A DNA stretch of 64,000 nt from Bradyrhizobium sp. 170 (GCF_023101085.1 NZ_CP064703.1:4154001-4218000); one strand, 5' to 3'; counted from the first letter of the stretch, positions 40,871 through 52,458 are shown. A program made the numbers and translations. The notes: generated by a model not told the origin, from the letters alone.

Positions 40871-41941
40871 ATGGCTGATTTCTTCGCAAGCTCGTTCTGG
40901 ACCGGCTTTCTCTGGCCGCTGATCGTCATGGTCGCGCAGAGCGTCCTGCTGCTCGTCGTGCTCCTGATCGCGATCGCCTACATCCTGCTCGCCGACCGCA
41001 AGATCTGGGCGGCGGTGCAGATTCGCCGCGGCCCCAACGTGGTCGGCCCCTGGGGCCTGCTGCAATCCTTCGCGGATCTGCTCAAATTCGTGCTGAAGGA
41101 ACCGGTCATTCCCTCCGGCTCCAACAAGGGCGTGTTCCTGCTGGCGCCGCTGGTCTCGTGTGTGCTGGCGCTGGCGGCCTGGGCCGTGATCCCGATGGAT
41201 CTCGGCTGGGTCATCTCCGACATCAATGTCGGCGTGCTCTACATCTTCGCGATCTCGTCGCTGTCGATCTACGGCGTCATCATGGCCGGCTGGTCGTCGA
41301 ACTCGAAATATCCGTTCCTGGCCGCGCTTCGCTCCGCCGCGCAGATGGTGTCCTACGAAGTCTCGATCGGCTTCGTCATCATCACCGTCTTGCTGTGCGC
41401 CGGATCGCTCAATCTCTCGGCCGTGGTGGAAGCGCAGAATACCCGCGGGTTCGCCAGCCTGATCGGCCTGCCGCAACTCACCATCCTGAACTGGTATGTG
41501 TGGCCGCTGTTCCCGATGTTCGTGATCTTCTATGTCTCGGCGCTGGCCGAGACCAACCGGCCGCCGTTCGACCTGGTGGAAGCCGAATCCGAGCTGGTCG
41601 CGGGCTTCATGACCGAATACGGCTCGACGCCGTATCTGCTGTTCATGCTCGGCGAATATGTCGCGATCACCACGATGTGCGCGCTGGCGACGATCATGTT
41701 CCTCGGCGGCTGGTTGCCGCCGGTGGACCTGCCGCCGTTCAACTGGATCCCCGGCGTGATCTGGTTCGCGCTGAAGGTGTTCTTCATGTTCTTCATGTTC
41801 GCGATGGCGAAGGCGATCGTGCCGCGCTACCGCTACGATCAACTGATGCGGCTCGGCTGGAAGGTGTTTTTGCCGCTGTCGCTGGCGATGGTGGTGATTG
41901 TGGCCGGCGTGCTGCAATTCGCCGGCATCGCGCCGAAGTGA
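40871..41941 (+). CDS. nuoH: NADH-quinone oxidoreductase subunit H
   Basis: Membrane subunit that forms the quinone entry channel. The 356-residue protein has about eight spans, with [20 protein letters not shown] after the first, the conserved [20 protein letters not shown] loop and the [13 protein letters not shown] end. Confidence 0.97.
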   Translation: MADFFASSFWTGFLWPLIVMVAQSVLLLVVLLIAIAYILLADRKIWAAVQIRRGPNVVGPWGLLQSFADLLKFVLKEPVIPSGSNKGVFLLAPLVSCVLALAAWAVIPMDLGWVISDINVGVLYIFAISSLSIYGVIMAGWSSNSKYPFLAALRSAAQMVSYEVSIGFVIITVLLCAGSLNLSAVVEAQNTRGFASLIGLPQLTILNWYVWPLFPMFVIFYVSALAETNRPPFDLVEAESELVAGFMTEYGSTPYLLFMLGEYVAITTMCALATIMFLGGWLPPVDLPPFNWIPGVIWFALKVFFMFFMFAMAKAIVPRYRYDQLMRLGWKVFLPLSLAMVVIVAGVLQFAGIAPK

Positions 41942-41948
41942 GGTTGCT

Positions 41949-42443
41949 ATGAGTGTCAACATCAACGCAACGGCCCGCGCGCTTCTCTTGAGCGAATTCG
42001 TATCGGCGTTCTTTCTCGCCATGCGCTATTTCTTCAAGGCGAAGCCGACGCTGAACTATCCCTTCGAGAAGGGGCCGATCTCGCCGCGATTCCGCGGCGA
42101 GCATGCGCTGCGCCGCTATCCGAACGGCGAGGAGCGCTGCATCGCCTGCAAGCTGTGCGAGGCGATCTGCCCGGCGCAGGCGATCACGATCGAGGCCGGC
42201 CCGCGCCGCAACGACGGCACCCGCCGCACGGTGCGCTACGACATCGACATGGTGAAATGCATCTATTGCGGCCTGTGCCAGGAAGCCTGCCCGGTCGATG
42301 CCATCGTCGAGGGACCGAATTTCGAATTCGCGACCGAGACCCGCGAGGAACTCTACTATGACAAGGCGAAACTGCTCGCCAATGGCGACCGCTGGGAGCG
42401 CGAGATTGCGAAAGCAATCGAACTCGACGCGCCGTACCGGTGA
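41949..42443 (+). CDS. nuoI: NADH-quinone oxidoreductase subunit I
   Basis: Ferredoxin-like subunit with two [4Fe-4S] clusters (N6a, N6b). The 164-residue protein has both CxxCxxCxxxCP motifs: [12 protein letters not shown] and [12 protein letters not shown]. The ATG at 41949 lies 7 bases after the nuoH stop and begins the usual [20 protein letters not shown] amphipathic helix. Confidence 0.97.
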   Translation: MSVNINATARALLLSEFVSAFFLAMRYFFKAKPTLNYPFEKGPISPRFRGEHALRRYPNGEERCIACKLCEAICPAQAITIEAGPRRNDGTRRTVRYDIDMVKCIYCGLCQEACPVDAIVEGPNFEFATETREELYYDKAKLLANGDRWEREIAKAIELDAPYR

Positions 42444-42452
42444 GGTGAGGGC

Positions 42453-43091
42453 ATGATCCTAACCGCGTTGTTCTTCTATCTCTTTGCCGGCGTCTGCGTG
42501 GCGTCGGCGGTCATGGTGATTGTGTCGCGCAATCCTGTGCACTCCGTGCTGTTCCTGATCCTGGCGTTCGTCAACGCTTCCGGCCTGTTCATCCTGATGG
42601 GCGCCGAATTCCTGGCGATGATCCTGGTGGTCGTCTATGTCGGCGCGGTCGCGGTGCTGTTCCTGTTCGTGATCATGATGCTCGACGTCGATTTCGTCGA
42701 GTTGCGCGAGGGCTTCCTGGAGTATTTGCCGATTGGCCTCGTGATCGGCGGGATATTCCTCGTCGAACTGCTGCTGGTCGCGGGCGGCTGGGTCATCAAT
42801 CCCGGCACCGTCAAGCAGATCACGGCGGCGATCCCGACCAATGTTAGCAACACCGAGGCGCTCGGGCTGGTGCTCTATACGAAGTACATCCACTACTTCC
42901 AGATCGCCGGCATGGTGCTTCTGGTGGCGATGATCGGCGCCATCGTGCTGACGCTGCGCCACAAGGCGAAGGTCAAGCGGCAGGACATCAACGTGCAGAA
43001 CGCGCGGACGCCGGAGCTTGCGATGGCCGTGCGCCAGGTGGCGTCCGGGCAGGGGCTGCAGGATGCGGACGCGGCGGAGTGGGTGAAATGA
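42453..43091 (+). CDS. nuoJ: NADH-quinone oxidoreductase subunit J
   Basis: Membrane subunit with five predicted spans in the first about 170 residues, including the [20 protein letters not shown] stretch with the pi-bulge region. The 212-residue protein ends in a polar tail. Its stop overlaps nuoK (ATGA). Confidence 0.95.
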   Translation: MILTALFFYLFAGVCVASAVMVIVSRNPVHSVLFLILAFVNASGLFILMGAEFLAMILVVVYVGAVAVLFLFVIMMLDVDFVELREGFLEYLPIGLVIGGIFLVELLLVAGGWVINPGTVKQITAAIPTNVSNTEALGLVLYTKYIHYFQIAGMVLLVAMIGAIVLTLRHKAKVKRQDINVQNARTPELAMAVRQVASGQGLQDADAAEWVK

Positions 43092-43396
43092 CGATCGGTC
43101 TGGGGCACTATCTCGCGGTCGGCGCCATCCTGTTTACGCTTGGCATTCTCGGCATCTTCCTGAACCGCAAGAACATCATCGTCATCCTGATGTCGATCGA
43201 GCTGATCCTGCTCGCCGTCAACGTCAACCTGGTGGCGTTCTCGACCTTCCTCGGCGACATCGTCGGGCAGGTGTTCGCACTGCTGGTGCTGACGGTCGCG
43301 GCGGCTGAAGCTGCGATCGGTCTGGCTGTACTCGTGGTCTATTTCCGCAACCGCGGTTCGATCGCGGTTGAAGACGTTAATTTGATGAAGGGCTAA
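43088..43396 (+). CDS. nuoK: NADH-quinone oxidoreductase subunit K
   Basis: Small antiporter-like membrane subunit of complex I (MrpC-related). The 102-residue protein has three spans with the conserved Glu residues in [11 protein letters not shown] and [11 protein letters not shown]. The ATG at 43088 overlaps the nuoJ stop and gives the standard length; an earlier GTG would extend it into nuoJ. Confidence 0.96.
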   Translation: MTIGLGHYLAVGAILFTLGILGIFLNRKNIIVILMSIELILLAVNVNLVAFSTFLGDIVGQVFALLVLTVAAAEAAIGLAVLVVYFRNRGSIAVEDVNLMKG

Positions 43397-43403
43397 AGCA
43401 GCT

Positions 43404-45476
43404 ATGGTTCAGGCAATCGTCTTTCTGCCGCTGCTGGGCGCCATTCTGGCCGGCCTGATCGCGATCTACGGCGCGCATGCGCGCAATCCGAGCGGCGATG
43501 AGGTCAAACATCACGACCATGGGCATGGCGCTCACGCGCATGCCGCCGATGCCCATGACGAGCATGCCCTTGATGATCACGGCCATGACGATCACCACGT
43601 CTCGGAGCCGGCGGCGCAGGGGTCGCGCGCGGCCGAGCTGATTACGACGGGGCTTCTATTCGTATCGGCCGCGCTGTCTTGGATAACGTTGGTCGATGTC
43701 GGCTTCATGCACCATGACGCCCGGATTGCGCTGTTCCCTTGGATCAATTCCGGCGACCTGCAGGTGTCGTGGGTGCTGCGCGTCGATACGCTGACCGCGG
43801 TGATGCTGGTGGTGGTCAACACCATCTCTTCTCTCGTGCACCTCTATTCCATCGGCTACATGGACGAGGATCCGTATCGGCCGCGGTTCTTTGCCTATCT
43901 GTCGCTGTTCACCTTCGCGATGCTGATGCTGGTGACCGCTGACAATCTGGTCCAGCTGTTCTTCGGCTGGGAGGGCGTCGGTCTCATGAGCTACCTACTG
44001 ATCGGCTTCTGGTACCAGAAGCCGTCGGCGAATGCGGCGGCGATCAAGGCTTTCGTGGTCAACCGCGTCGGCGATTTCGGCTTCGCGCTCGGCATCTTCG
44101 CCATCTTCATGCTGCTGAAATCGACCGACTTCGAGACGATTTTTGCGGGCGCGCCCGGGCTTTCGGGCAAGACCATCGATTTCTTCGGCTGGCATGCCGA
44201 TGCGCTGACGCTGGTCTGCCTGTTGCTGTTCATGGGCGCGATGGGCAAATCGGCCCAGTTCCTGCTGCACACCTGGTTGCCGGACGCGATGGAAGGTCCG
44301 ACACCGGTCTCGGCGCTGATCCACGCCGCGACCATGGTCACCGCCGGCGTGTTCATGGTGGCGCGGCTGTCGCCGCTGTTCGAGCTCGCGCCCAACGCGC
44401 AGGCCGTCGTCATGTTCTTCGGCGCCACCACCGCGTTCTTTGCGGCGACCGTCGGCCTCGTGCAGAACGACATCAAGCGCATCGTCGCCTACTCGACCTG
44501 TTCGCAGCTCGGCTACATGTTCGTGGCGATGGGGGCAGGGGCCTATTCGGTCGGCATGTTCCATCTGTTCACGCACGCCTTCTTCAAGGCGCTGCTGTTT
44601 TTGGGCTCAGGCTCGGTGATCTACGCGATGCACCACGAGCAGGACATCCGCAACATGGGTGGTCTGAAGGACAAGATCCCCTACACGTATAGTGTGATGG
44701 TAATCGGCACCCTGGCGCTGACCGGCTTCCCGCTTACGGCCGGCTATTTCTCCAAGGACGCGATCATCGAGTCCGCCTATGTCGCGCACAATCCATTCGC
44801 GTATTACGGCTTCGCGATGACAGTGATTGCGGCGGGCCTGACCTCTTTCTATTCGTGGCGCCTGATCTTCAAGACGTTCCACGGCGAGCCGCACGACCAG
44901 CATCATTACGAGGCGGCGCATGAAGCGCCAATGTGGATGCTGGTCCCGATCGGCATCCTGGCCGCAGGCTCCATCCTGGCCGGCTTCCCGTTCAAGGAAG
45001 TATTCGCGGGCCATGGCGTGCAAGAGTTCTTCGGCGAGTCGCTGAAGATGCACCCGCACATCATCGACGAGATGCACCACATTCCGCAGGCGATCGCGTT
45101 CCTGCCGACGGTGATGATGGTGCTGGGCTTCCTGGTGTCGTGGCTGTTCTACATCCGCCGGCCGTATCTGCCGGTCGAACTCGCCAACCAGCACCAGATG
45201 CTCTACCAGTTCCTGCTCAACAAATGGTATTTCGACGAGCTCTATGAGTTCATCTTCGTCCGCCCGGCGAAGTGGCTCGGCTACCAGCTCTGGAAAAAGG
45301 GCGACGGCATGGTCATCGACGGCTTCGGCCCGGATGGCGTTTCGGCGCGCGTGCTCGATGTCACCCGCAATGTAGTGAAGATCCAGACCGGCTACCTCTA
45401 TCACTATGCCTTTGCGATGCTGATCGGGGTCGCAGGGCTGATCACCTGGTTCATGTTCGGCTTGGGAGGCCAGTAA
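43404..45476 (+). CDS. nuoL: NADH-quinone oxidoreductase subunit L
   Basis: Distal proton-pumping subunit with the long lateral helix. The 690-residue protein has the antiporter core ([37 protein letters not shown] with conserved Lys/His). Unusually, the loop after the first span (about residues 33-72) is very rich in His and Asp ([20 protein letters not shown]), with about 14 His. This loop is short in most NuoL proteins. The last bases overlap the start of nuoM by one. Confidence 0.96.
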   Translation: MVQAIVFLPLLGAILAGLIAIYGAHARNPSGDEVKHHDHGHGAHAHAADAHDEHALDDHGHDDHHVSEPAAQGSRAAELITTGLLFVSAALSWITLVDVGFMHHDARIALFPWINSGDLQVSWVLRVDTLTAVMLVVVNTISSLVHLYSIGYMDEDPYRPRFFAYLSLFTFAMLMLVTADNLVQLFFGWEGVGLMSYLLIGFWYQKPSANAAAIKAFVVNRVGDFGFALGIFAIFMLLKSTDFETIFAGAPGLSGKTIDFFGWHADALTLVCLLLFMGAMGKSAQFLLHTWLPDAMEGPTPVSALIHAATMVTAGVFMVARLSPLFELAPNAQAVVMFFGATTAFFAATVGLVQNDIKRIVAYSTCSQLGYMFVAMGAGAYSVGMFHLFTHAFFKALLFLGSGSVIYAMHHEQDIRNMGGLKDKIPYTYSVMVIGTLALTGFPLTAGYFSKDAIIESAYVAHNPFAYYGFAMTVIAAGLTSFYSWRLIFKTFHGEPHDQHHYEAAHEAPMWMLVPIGILAAGSILAGFPFKEVFAGHGVQEFFGESLKMHPHIIDEMHHIPQAIAFLPTVMMVLGFLVSWLFYIRRPYLPVELANQHQMLYQFLLNKWYFDELYEFIFVRPAKWLGYQLWKKGDGMVIDGFGPDGVSARVLDVTRNVVKIQTGYLYHYAFAMLIGVAGLITWFMFGLGGQ

Positions 45477-46987
45477 TGACAACCTGGCCCATCCTTTCGG
45501 TCGTCACGTTCCTGCCGGTCATCGGCGCGCTGGCGATCTATCTCACCCGCGGCGACGACGAGGCCGCGCGGCGCAATGCGCGCTGGATCGCGCTGTGGAC
45601 CACGCTGGTCACCTTCGCGGTGTCGCTGATCCTGGTCTGGCGCTTCGATGCCGCCAATCCGGATTTCCAGTTCATCGAAAAGGCGAACTGGCTCGCCAGC
45701 GGCATCACCTATCACATGGGTGTCGACGGCATTTCGCTGCCGTTCGTGATCCTGACCACCGCCTTGATGCCGTTCTGCATCATCGCGAGCTGGAAATCGA
45801 TCACGATGCGGGTGCGCGAATACATGATGGCGTTCCTGCTTTTGGAAACGCTGATGGTCGGCACCTTTTCCGCGCTCGACCTCGTGCTGTTCTACCTGTT
45901 CTTCGAGGGCGGCCTGATCCCGATGTTCCTGATCATCGGCGTCTGGGGCGGCCCGCGCCGGGTCTATGCATCGTTCAAGTTCTTCCTCTACACGCTGCTC
46001 GGCTCGGTCTTGATGCTGCTCGCGATCATGGCGCTGTACTGGAATGCCGGCACGACCGACATCCCGACCTTGATGCACACCGCGGTGCCGCGCTCGTTGC
46101 AGACTTGGGCGTGGCTGGCGTTCTTTGCCTCCTTTGCCGTGAAGATGCCGATGTGGCCGGTACACACTTGGCTTCCCGACGCCCACGTCGAGGCGCCGAC
46201 CGCGGGCTCGGTGATCCTGGCCGCGATCCTGTTGAAGATGGGCGGTTACGGCTTCCTGCGCTTCTCGCTGCCGATGTTCCCGCTGGCGTCGCATGATTTC
46301 GCCTGGATCATCTTCACGCTGTCGGTGATCGCCATCGTCTACACCTCGCTGGTGGCCTTGATGCAGGAAGACATCAAGAAGCTGATCGCCTATTCGTCGG
46401 TGGCGCACATGGGCTTCGTCACCATGGGCATCTTCGCCGGCACCACGCAGGGCGTGGCCGGCGGCGTGTTCCAGATGGTGTCGCACGGCATCGTCTCCGG
46501 CGCGCTGTTCCTCTGCGTCGGCATCGTCTACGACCGCATGCATACCCGCGAGATCGCCGCCTATGGCGGCCTGGTGAACCGGATGCCGCTCTACGCGCTG
46601 GTGTTCATGGTCTTCACCATGGCCAATGTCGGACTGCCCGGCACTAGCGGCTTCGTCGGCGAATTCATGACGCTGCTCGGCACCTTCAAGGTTTCGATCC
46701 CGACCGCGACCTTTGCCACGCTTGGCGTGATCCTGTCGGCCGGCTATGCGCTGTGGCTCTATCGCAAGGTGGTGTTCGGCGCGCTGACAAAGCCGTCGCT
46801 GGCCAGCATCAAGGACCTGACGTTCCGCGAGAGCCTGACGCTGTTCCCGCTGGTGTTCCTCACCATTCTGTTCGGCGTCTACCCGAAGCCCGTGCTCGAC
46901 ATGTCGGCGGCCTCGGTTCAGCAGCTCGTCAACAATTACAATGCCGCCGTGACTGCCGTGAAGGCAGCCGCGCTGGTCGTCCAATAA
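45476..46987 (+). CDS. nuoM: NADH-quinone oxidoreductase subunit M
   Basis: Antiporter-like proton-pumping subunit (ND4). The 503-residue protein starts [17 protein letters not shown], with the ATG overlapping the nuoL TAA, and has [20 protein letters not shown] (conserved Lys/His channel region) and [15 protein letters not shown]. Confidence 0.96.
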   Translation: MTTWPILSVVTFLPVIGALAIYLTRGDDEAARRNARWIALWTTLVTFAVSLILVWRFDAANPDFQFIEKANWLASGITYHMGVDGISLPFVILTTALMPFCIIASWKSITMRVREYMMAFLLLETLMVGTFSALDLVLFYLFFEGGLIPMFLIIGVWGGPRRVYASFKFFLYTLLGSVLMLLAIMALYWNAGTTDIPTLMHTAVPRSLQTWAWLAFFASFAVKMPMWPVHTWLPDAHVEAPTAGSVILAAILLKMGGYGFLRFSLPMFPLASHDFAWIIFTLSVIAIVYTSLVALMQEDIKKLIAYSSVAHMGFVTMGIFAGTTQGVAGGVFQMVSHGIVSGALFLCVGIVYDRMHTREIAAYGGLVNRMPLYALVFMVFTMANVGLPGTSGFVGEFMTLLGTFKVSIPTATFATLGVILSAGYALWLYRKVVFGALTKPSLASIKDLTFRESLTLFPLVFLTILFGVYPKPVLDMSAASVQQLVNNYNAAVTAVKAAALVVQ

Positions 46988-46989
46988 CG

Positions 46990-47040
46990 TAGCGTTTTCA
47001 AGCGAAGTGGAAACCGGTTCGCATGAAGAAAACGCGTCAA
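46990..47040. repeat. short dispersed repeat between nuoM and nuoN
   Basis: TAGCGTTTTCAAGCGAAG ... CCGGTTCGCATGAAGAAAACGC: the ends GCGTTTTC and GAAAACGC are inverted copies. This motif is a familiar intergenic repeat of Bradyrhizobium and Rhodopseudomonas. It is the only sizeable gap in the nuo cluster. Confidence 0.6.
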
Positions 47041-47053
47041 GGATAGTCCGCCC

Positions 47054-48499
47054 ATGAGCTTCTCGAGTGCAGGTTATCAGTTGCTGCCGGTGCTGCCGGA
47101 GCTGGTGCTCGCCGTCGGCGCCATGGCGCTGCTGATGCTCGGCGCCTACCGTGGCGGCAAGGCGACGACCAGGCTCGTCACCACCCTTGCGGTGGTGCTG
47201 CTGGTCGTCACCGGCGCGCTGGAGCTGATGCTGCCGGCCGGCAAGCTCACGACTTTCGGCGGCAGCTTCATCGTCGATGACTTCGCCCGCTTCCTGAAGA
47301 TCCTTGCGATCATCGGTTCGGCGGTGACGCTGATCCTGTCGACGGAGTTTTTGTCCGATCCGTCGCGGCGCATTTTCGAATATTCGATCCTGGTGCTGCT
47401 TTCCACGCTCGGCATGATGGTGCTGATCTCGGCCGCCGACTTGATCATGCTCTATCTCGGGCTCGAGCTGATGTCGCTCGCGCTCTACGTGGTCGCTGCT
47501 TCTAACCGCGACAACGCCAAGTCCACCGAAGCCGGCCTGAAGTACTTTGTGCTCGGCGCGCTGTCCTCGGGGATGCTGCTGTACGGCGCCTCGCTGATCT
47601 ACGGTTTCACCGGCACGGTCGATTTTGCGGGTATCGCGGCGGCGGTGAAAACCGGCAGCGTCGGCATCGTGTTCGGCCTGGTATTCCTGCTGGCCGGGCT
47701 CTGCTTCAAGGTGTCCGCCGTGCCGTTCCATATGTGGACGCCCGACGTCTATGAGGGCGCGCCGACGCCGGTCACGGCGTTCTTCGCCTCCGCGCCGAAG
47801 GTTGCAGCACTTGCGGTGTTCACCCGCGTGACGCTGACGGCTTTCCCCGGGATCGTCCCGCAATGGCAGCAAATTCTCGTGTTCGTCGCGATCGCGTCGA
47901 TGGCGCTGGGTTCGTTCGCCGCCATCGGACAGAAGAACATCAAGCGCCTGATGGCCTATTCCTCGATCGGCCATATGGGATTCGCGCTGGTCGGGCTTGC
48001 CTCCGGCACGGTGGAGGGCGCGCAGGGCGTGCTGGTCTATATCGCGATCTATGTCGCGATGACGCTCGGCACCTTCGCCGTGATCCTGTCCATGAAGCGC
48101 GCCGGCCAGCCGATGGAGCAGATCAGCGATTTTGCAGGCCTGTCGCGCACCAATCCGCTGCTGGCCTTCTTCTTCGCCATGCTGCTGTTCTCGCTGGCCG
48201 GCATTCCGCCGCTCGCGGGCTTCTTCGCCAAATGGTACGTGTTCGTGGCCGCGATCAAGGCCGGTCTGTTCACGTTGGCCGTCATCGGCGTGCTCACGAG
48301 CGTCGTGGGCGCGTTCTATTATCTGACCATCATCAAGGTGATGTATTTCGACGAGCCGGCCGGCGAGATCGAACCGATGCGGATCGAACTGCGCACGGTG
48401 CTGGCGGTCGCGGGTATCTTCAACATTTTCTTCTTCGTCTACCCGGGGCCGCTGGTCAGCGTCGCCACGGCAGCGGCGAAGTCGCTGTTCCCAGGATGA
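47054..48499 (+). CDS. nuoN: NADH-quinone oxidoreductase subunit N
   Basis: Antiporter-like subunit (ND2). The 481-residue protein has about 14 spans, with [38 protein letters not shown] and [19 protein letters not shown]. Its stop overlaps birA (ATGA). Confidence 0.96.
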   Translation: MSFSSAGYQLLPVLPELVLAVGAMALLMLGAYRGGKATTRLVTTLAVVLLVVTGALELMLPAGKLTTFGGSFIVDDFARFLKILAIIGSAVTLILSTEFLSDPSRRIFEYSILVLLSTLGMMVLISAADLIMLYLGLELMSLALYVVAASNRDNAKSTEAGLKYFVLGALSSGMLLYGASLIYGFTGTVDFAGIAAAVKTGSVGIVFGLVFLLAGLCFKVSAVPFHMWTPDVYEGAPTPVTAFFASAPKVAALAVFTRVTLTAFPGIVPQWQQILVFVAIASMALGSFAAIGQKNIKRLMAYSSIGHMGFALVGLASGTVEGAQGVLVYIAIYVAMTLGTFAVILSMKRAGQPMEQISDFAGLSRTNPLLAFFFAMLLFSLAGIPPLAGFFAKWYVFVAAIKAGLFTLAVIGVLTSVVGAFYYLTIIKVMYFDEPAGEIEPMRIELRTVLAVAGIFNIFFFVYPGPLVSVATAAAKSLFPG

Positions 48500-49308
48500 C
48501 CTTTACGCTCGGTCCCAAAGCCAGATCGGCGGGCTACGGCCTCGCCGCCTTCGACCAGATCGGTTCGACCAACGCCGAAGCCATGTCTCGTGCCCGCGAT
48601 GGCGAGCGCGGTCCGATGTGGTTCGTGACAACGGAGCAGACAGCGGGCCGAGGCCGCCGGCAGCGCGCCTGGATCGCGCCGCGCGGCAACCTCGCCAGCA
48701 GCATTCTCGAAGTCACGGACGTCGCTCCCGGCGTCGCGGCTACGCTGGGTTTTGCCGCAGGGCTGTCGCTTGAAAGCGCGTTGCAAAGGCTCAGCATCGA
48801 AGCCAATTTGCGGCGGGCCGGCGCGGAGCCTCTGAGATACGGCCTGAAATGGCCCAACGACGTCATGGCGGACGGGCAGAAGCTCGCCGGCATCCTGCTG
48901 GAGGCCGAGGCCGTGGCGGGCAATCGCCTGGCCGTGATAGTCGGCATCGGCACCAACGTCATTGCCGCGCCTGAGGGCACGCCGACGCCGGCGACCTCGC
49001 TGGCCGCGCTCGGCGTCAACGTCGGCGCAGAGGAAGTGTTTACGGCGCTGTCGGAGGCCTGGGTTGAATTCCGCGGCATCTGGGACAATGGCCGTGGCTT
49101 TGCCGAGATTCGAAGGCTATGGCTGGAGCGTGCCTTTGGTCTTGGCGAGCGGGTTGCAATCCAGACCGGAACAGCGACCGTCGAAGGCGCGTTCGATACC
49201 ATCGATGAAACCGGCTGCCTGATCGTCCGCACGGCCGAAGGCAAGCGTATTCCGATCGCCGCGGGCGAGGTCTATTTCGGCGCCGCGGCGTCAGTGGGAG
49301 CGGCCTGA
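48496..49308 (+). CDS. birA: biotin--[acetyl-CoA-carboxylase] ligase
   Basis: Activates biotin with ATP and attaches it to carboxylase carrier domains. The 270-residue protein has [10 protein letters not shown], the biotinyl-AMP loop [16 protein letters not shown] and VGIGTNV, and a C-terminal SH3-like domain. It lacks the N-terminal winged helix of E. coli BirA, so it is a class I enzyme without a repressor role. Translationally coupled to nuoN and, through a one-base overlap, to the RNase J gene. Confidence 0.93.
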   Translation: MTFTLGPKARSAGYGLAAFDQIGSTNAEAMSRARDGERGPMWFVTTEQTAGRGRRQRAWIAPRGNLASSILEVTDVAPGVAATLGFAAGLSLESALQRLSIEANLRRAGAEPLRYGLKWPNDVMADGQKLAGILLEAEAVAGNRLAVIVGIGTNVIAAPEGTPTPATSLAALGVNVGAEEVFTALSEAWVEFRGIWDNGRGFAEIRRLWLERAFGLGERVAIQTGTATVEGAFDTIDETGCLIVRTAEGKRIPIAAGEVYFGAAASVGAA

Positions 49309-50978
49309 TGGCGCGGCCGGATGAACTGACCTTTGCGCCGCTCGGCGGCGTCGGCGAGATCGGCATGAACCTGTCGATCTACGGGCTCGGCAACCGCAAC
49401 CAGCGGTCATGGCTCGCGGTCGATCTCGGCGTTTCCTTCGGCGACGAGGAGCATCTGCCGGGCATCGACCTGATCATGCCCGACATCCGCTTCCTGGAGA
49501 AAGAGCGCAAGAACCTGATGGGCCTGGTGCTGACGCATGCCCATGAGGATCATTTCGGCGCGATTATGGACCTCTGGCCGAAGCTGCAATGCCCGATCTA
49601 TGCCACCAAGTTCAGCGCCGCTTTGTTCGAAGCCAAATGCGCCGCCGAGCGCAATCCGCCGAAGATACCCGTGACCGTGGTGCCGTCGGGCGGCCGGGTC
49701 AATCTCGGGCCGTTCACCGTCGAATTCATCCCGGTCGCGCACTCAATTCCGGAATCGCATGCGCTGGCGATCCACACCTCGGCCGGCACCGTGCTCCACA
49801 CCGGCGACTGGAAGATCGACCCGACGCCGATCATCGGTCTTCCCACGGACGAGCGGCGCCTGCGCGAACTCGGCGATGCCGGCGTGCTGGCGCTGGTCGG
49901 GGATTCCACCAACGCGGTGCGGGAAGGGCGCTCGCCCTCGGAAACCGAGGTTGCCGCCACCATCGCCAAGCTGGTGAAGGGCGCCAAGGGCCGGGTCGCC
50001 GTCACCACCTTTGCCTCCAACGTTGCGCGCGTGAAAGCGGTGGCGGATGCCGCCAAAGCCGCCGATCGCGAGGTGGTGGTGGTCGGCCGCGCCATGGAGC
50101 GCGTGGTGCAGGTCGCCCGCGAGACCGGCTATCTCGACGGCGTGCAGAATTTCCGCGGCGCCGATTATTATGGGCATTTCCCGCCGGACAAGGTGCTGGC
50201 GCTGTGCACCGGCAGCCAGGGCGAGCCGCGCGCCGCGCTCGCCCGCATCTCCAATAACGACCATCCGCAGGTGACGCTGAACAAGGGCGATACCGTTATC
50301 TTTTCCTCGCGTACCATCCCCGGCAACGAGAAGGCGGTCGGCGGCATCATCAACGGGCTGATAGTCCAGGGTATCGAGGTCATCACCGACCGCAACGATC
50401 TCGTCCACGTTTCCGGCCATCCGCGCCGCGACGAGCTGCGCGACATGATCTCATGGGTACGTCCCCAGATCCTGATCCCTGTCCATGGCGAGGCGCTGCA
50501 TCTGGCCGAGCACGCCAAGCTGGCGCGCACCGCCGGCGTGCCGAAGGTGCTGACCTGCCGCAACGGCGATCTGGTCAAGCTCGGACCGGGCGATCCCGCC
50601 ATCATCGACGAATTGCCGTCGGGGCGGCTCTACAAGGACGGCAATATCCTGGAGGATTCCAAATCCCGCGCCGTGGTCGAGCGGCGCCGGATGGGATTTG
50701 CCGGCTGCGCCTTCGTGGCGATCGCCATGACCGACAAGGGCGAACTGGCTGACGATCCCGAGGTTGATCTCGTCGGCATTCCCGAGAAGAATGCGGCCGG
50801 CGAGGTGATCGACGAAATCGTGTTCGATACGGTGGTTTCGACGGTGGAAAACCTGCCGCGGGCGCGGCGGCGCGATGCGGACGCGACTGCGGAATCGGTG
50901 CGCCGCGCGGTGCGGGCCGTCATCAACGAGCAGTGGGGCAAGAAGCCGATTTGCCTCGTTCATGTGCTGACGGTTTGA
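49308..50978 (+). CDS. rnj: ribonuclease J
   Basis: Metallo-beta-lactamase/beta-CASP nuclease with endo- and 5-to-3-prime exoribonuclease activity in RNA maturation and decay. The 556-residue protein has the zinc motif LTHAHEDHFGAI, further ligands in HTGDWKID and VGDSTNA, the beta-CASP region (VGRAMERVVQVA; TGSQGEPRAAL) and the HVSGHPRRDELRDMI and PVHGEALHL end motifs. Linked to nuoN-birA as in other Rhizobiales. Confidence 0.95.
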   Translation: MARPDELTFAPLGGVGEIGMNLSIYGLGNRNQRSWLAVDLGVSFGDEEHLPGIDLIMPDIRFLEKERKNLMGLVLTHAHEDHFGAIMDLWPKLQCPIYATKFSAALFEAKCAAERNPPKIPVTVVPSGGRVNLGPFTVEFIPVAHSIPESHALAIHTSAGTVLHTGDWKIDPTPIIGLPTDERRLRELGDAGVLALVGDSTNAVREGRSPSETEVAATIAKLVKGAKGRVAVTTFASNVARVKAVADAAKAADREVVVVGRAMERVVQVARETGYLDGVQNFRGADYYGHFPPDKVLALCTGSQGEPRAALARISNNDHPQVTLNKGDTVIFSSRTIPGNEKAVGGIINGLIVQGIEVITDRNDLVHVSGHPRRDELRDMISWVRPQILIPVHGEALHLAEHAKLARTAGVPKVLTCRNGDLVKLGPGDPAIIDELPSGRLYKDGNILEDSKSRAVVERRRMGFAGCAFVAIAMTDKGELADDPEVDLVGIPEKNAAGEVIDEIVFDTVVSTVENLPRARRRDADATAESVRRAVRAVINEQWGKKPICLVHVLTV

Positions 50979-51052
50979 GGTAAAAAGGGCGTCGTCAGGC
51001 GAGCTGGCGGGCTCTCGTCGGGAAGACGCAGGAAGCAGGGAGTGGAGTAGTC

Positions 51053-51457
51053 ATGCTGGGCCGGCTCAATCATGTCGCGATCGCGGTCAAGGATGCGGAA
51101 AAGGCTGCAAAAATCTATGGCGGCGCGTTCGGCGCCGAAATCTCCGGCGCGGTGCCGCTGCCGGAGCATGGCGTCATCACCGTGTTCGTGACGCTGCCCA
51201 ACACCAAGATCGAGTTCATCCAGCCGCTCGGCGAGGCCTCGCCGATCGCCAAGTTCGTCGAGCGCAACGCCGACGGCGGCATCCATCACATCTGCTACGA
51301 CGTGCCCGACATCATCGCCGCGCGCGATACCCTGATCGCGCAGGGCGCGCGCGTGCTCGGCGACGGCGTGCCGAAGATCGGCGCGCATGGCAAGCCGGTG
51401 CTGTTTTTCCACCCGAAGGATTTTTCCGGCGCGCTCGTCGAAATCGAACAGGCTTGA
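51053..51457 (+). CDS. mce: methylmalonyl-CoA epimerase
   Basis: Interconverts (R)- and (S)-methylmalonyl-CoA on the route from propionyl-CoA to succinyl-CoA. The 134-residue VOC-fold protein begins LGRLNHVAIAVKDAEKAA (first metal His), and carries EFIQPLGEASPIAKF, GGIHHICYDVPD (second His pair) and GALVEIEQA (metal Glu). Length is standard. Confidence 0.94.
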   Translation: MLGRLNHVAIAVKDAEKAAKIYGGAFGAEISGAVPLPEHGVITVFVTLPNTKIEFIQPLGEASPIAKFVERNADGGIHHICYDVPDIIAARDTLIAQGARVLGDGVPKIGAHGKPVLFFHPKDFSGALVEIEQA

Positions 51458-51463
51458 ACCCCG

Positions 51464-51739
51464 ATGGCCTACAGCATCTCCACCGCGCTTGCGATCTACT
51501 TCGTGCTCTGGTGGGTCGTGCTGTTCGTGACGCTGCCGTTCGGCGTCCGCAGCCAGCATGAGGACGGCGAGGGGGCTCCCGGCACCGATCCCGGTGCGCC
51601 GGTCATGGCGCGGATGGGCTACAAGCTGCTCTGGACCACGCTGATCTCGGCTGTGGTTTTCGGCATCGGGATGTGGGCGTATCACCAAGGCTATCTGAAC
51701 ATCGAGCGGCTGTCGAAGCTGATGGGGCTGCCGTTCTAG
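51464..51739 (+). CDS. DUF1467 family membrane protein
   Basis: A 91-residue protein with two spans (AIYFVLWWVVLFVTLPFGV and TTLISAVVFGIGMWAYHQG) around the loop RSQHEDGEGAPGTDPGAPV, the DUF1467 hallmark. The function is unknown. It starts 6 bases after mce and is conserved next to it in Rhizobiales. Confidence 0.9.
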   Translation: MAYSISTALAIYFVLWWVVLFVTLPFGVRSQHEDGEGAPGTDPGAPVMARMGYKLLWTTLISAVVFGIGMWAYHQGYLNIERLSKLMGLPF

Positions 51740-51750
51740 GATCGAGCACA

Positions 51751-52029
51751 ATGCTGCGCAGCGCAATTCCAATGATTTTGCTGCTTGTATCGGTCGGCGG
51801 CCAGGCTGTCGCGATGGATCAATCCGCCATGGAGGAAACCAATTGTCTGATGGCCTGCGACGCCAATCAGGAAAATTGCGGAGCCGGACAGGCGCCGTTC
51901 AGGACGAACCGTTCCGTTGCCGCACACCGGGAAATCAAGGCGTCTCCGGTCCCCGGTCTTCGCCGGACAACCGGGCTCTCAACGACTTATGAAGGAACAC
52001 TGTCTCGTTCAAACGAGGGCAAGCGTTAG
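51751..52029 (+). CDS. hypothetical secreted protein
   Basis: A 92-residue protein with a signal-like start (MLRSAIPMILLLVSVGGQAVA) and three Cys shortly after it (NCLMACDANQENC), which could be a disulphide or metal motif. The C-terminal half (RTNRSVAAHREIK ...) has no clear structure. It starts 11 bases after the DUF1467 gene. No family recognised. Confidence 0.5.
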   Translation: MLRSAIPMILLLVSVGGQAVAMDQSAMEETNCLMACDANQENCGAGQAPFRTNRSVAAHREIKASPVPGLRRTTGLSTTYEGTLSRSNEGKR

Positions 52030-52047
52030 CTTGCCGGGGGGACTGGA

Positions 52048-52401
52048 ATGACTATTCAAAGAATTTTGCTGGCGCTCGTGGTGCTGCTCGCCGCCGGCCT
52101 TGCCGGATCGTTCTATATGAACTGGAAGACGCTGGGGCAGCTTCGGACGGTGAAGGCCTTCGTCGAGAGCTCGGTCTTCGCCGACGCGGTGGCGGCCTGC
52201 GAGCGGGCGCAGAGCACGACCCCGTTCAAATGGACCGGCGGCAAGCAGACCGCCGTCATTGGCGTGAGTTCGGTCAAGCTCAACAAAGACACGATCATCC
52301 CAAGCTACACGCTGGTCGCCGACAGCGTCTTTTGTGACTATGATCCGATCAAGAAGAAAGCCGACATCGGATCGAACTTCCTGGAACGGGAAACATTCTA
52401 G
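52048..52401 (+). CDS. hypothetical membrane-anchored protein
   Basis: A 117-residue protein with one N-terminal span (ILLALVVLLAAGLAGSFYM) and a soluble domain with two Cys (VAACERAQS; SVFCDYDP), ending KKKADIGSNFLERETF. A GGGGGGACTGGA site precedes the ATG. No family recognised. A damaged copy of its end and of one upstream segment lies about 2 kb downstream at 54405. Confidence 0.65.
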   Translation: MTIQRILLALVVLLAAGLAGSFYMNWKTLGQLRTVKAFVESSVFADAVAACERAQSTTPFKWTGGKQTAVIGVSSVKLNKDTIIPSYTLVADSVFCDYDPIKKKADIGSNFLERETF

Positions 52402-52458
52402 GGTCAGCGCCGCGCCACTGACGAAAGCTCTGGCGAGACCTGAGTCCGGGCGTTTAGA

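Noticed and set aside
45404..47974. An 856-codon minus-strand frame opposite nuoM and nuoN
   Set aside because: Composition is that of an antisense shadow (runs of Arg, Gln, His); nuoM and nuoN on the plus strand are certain.
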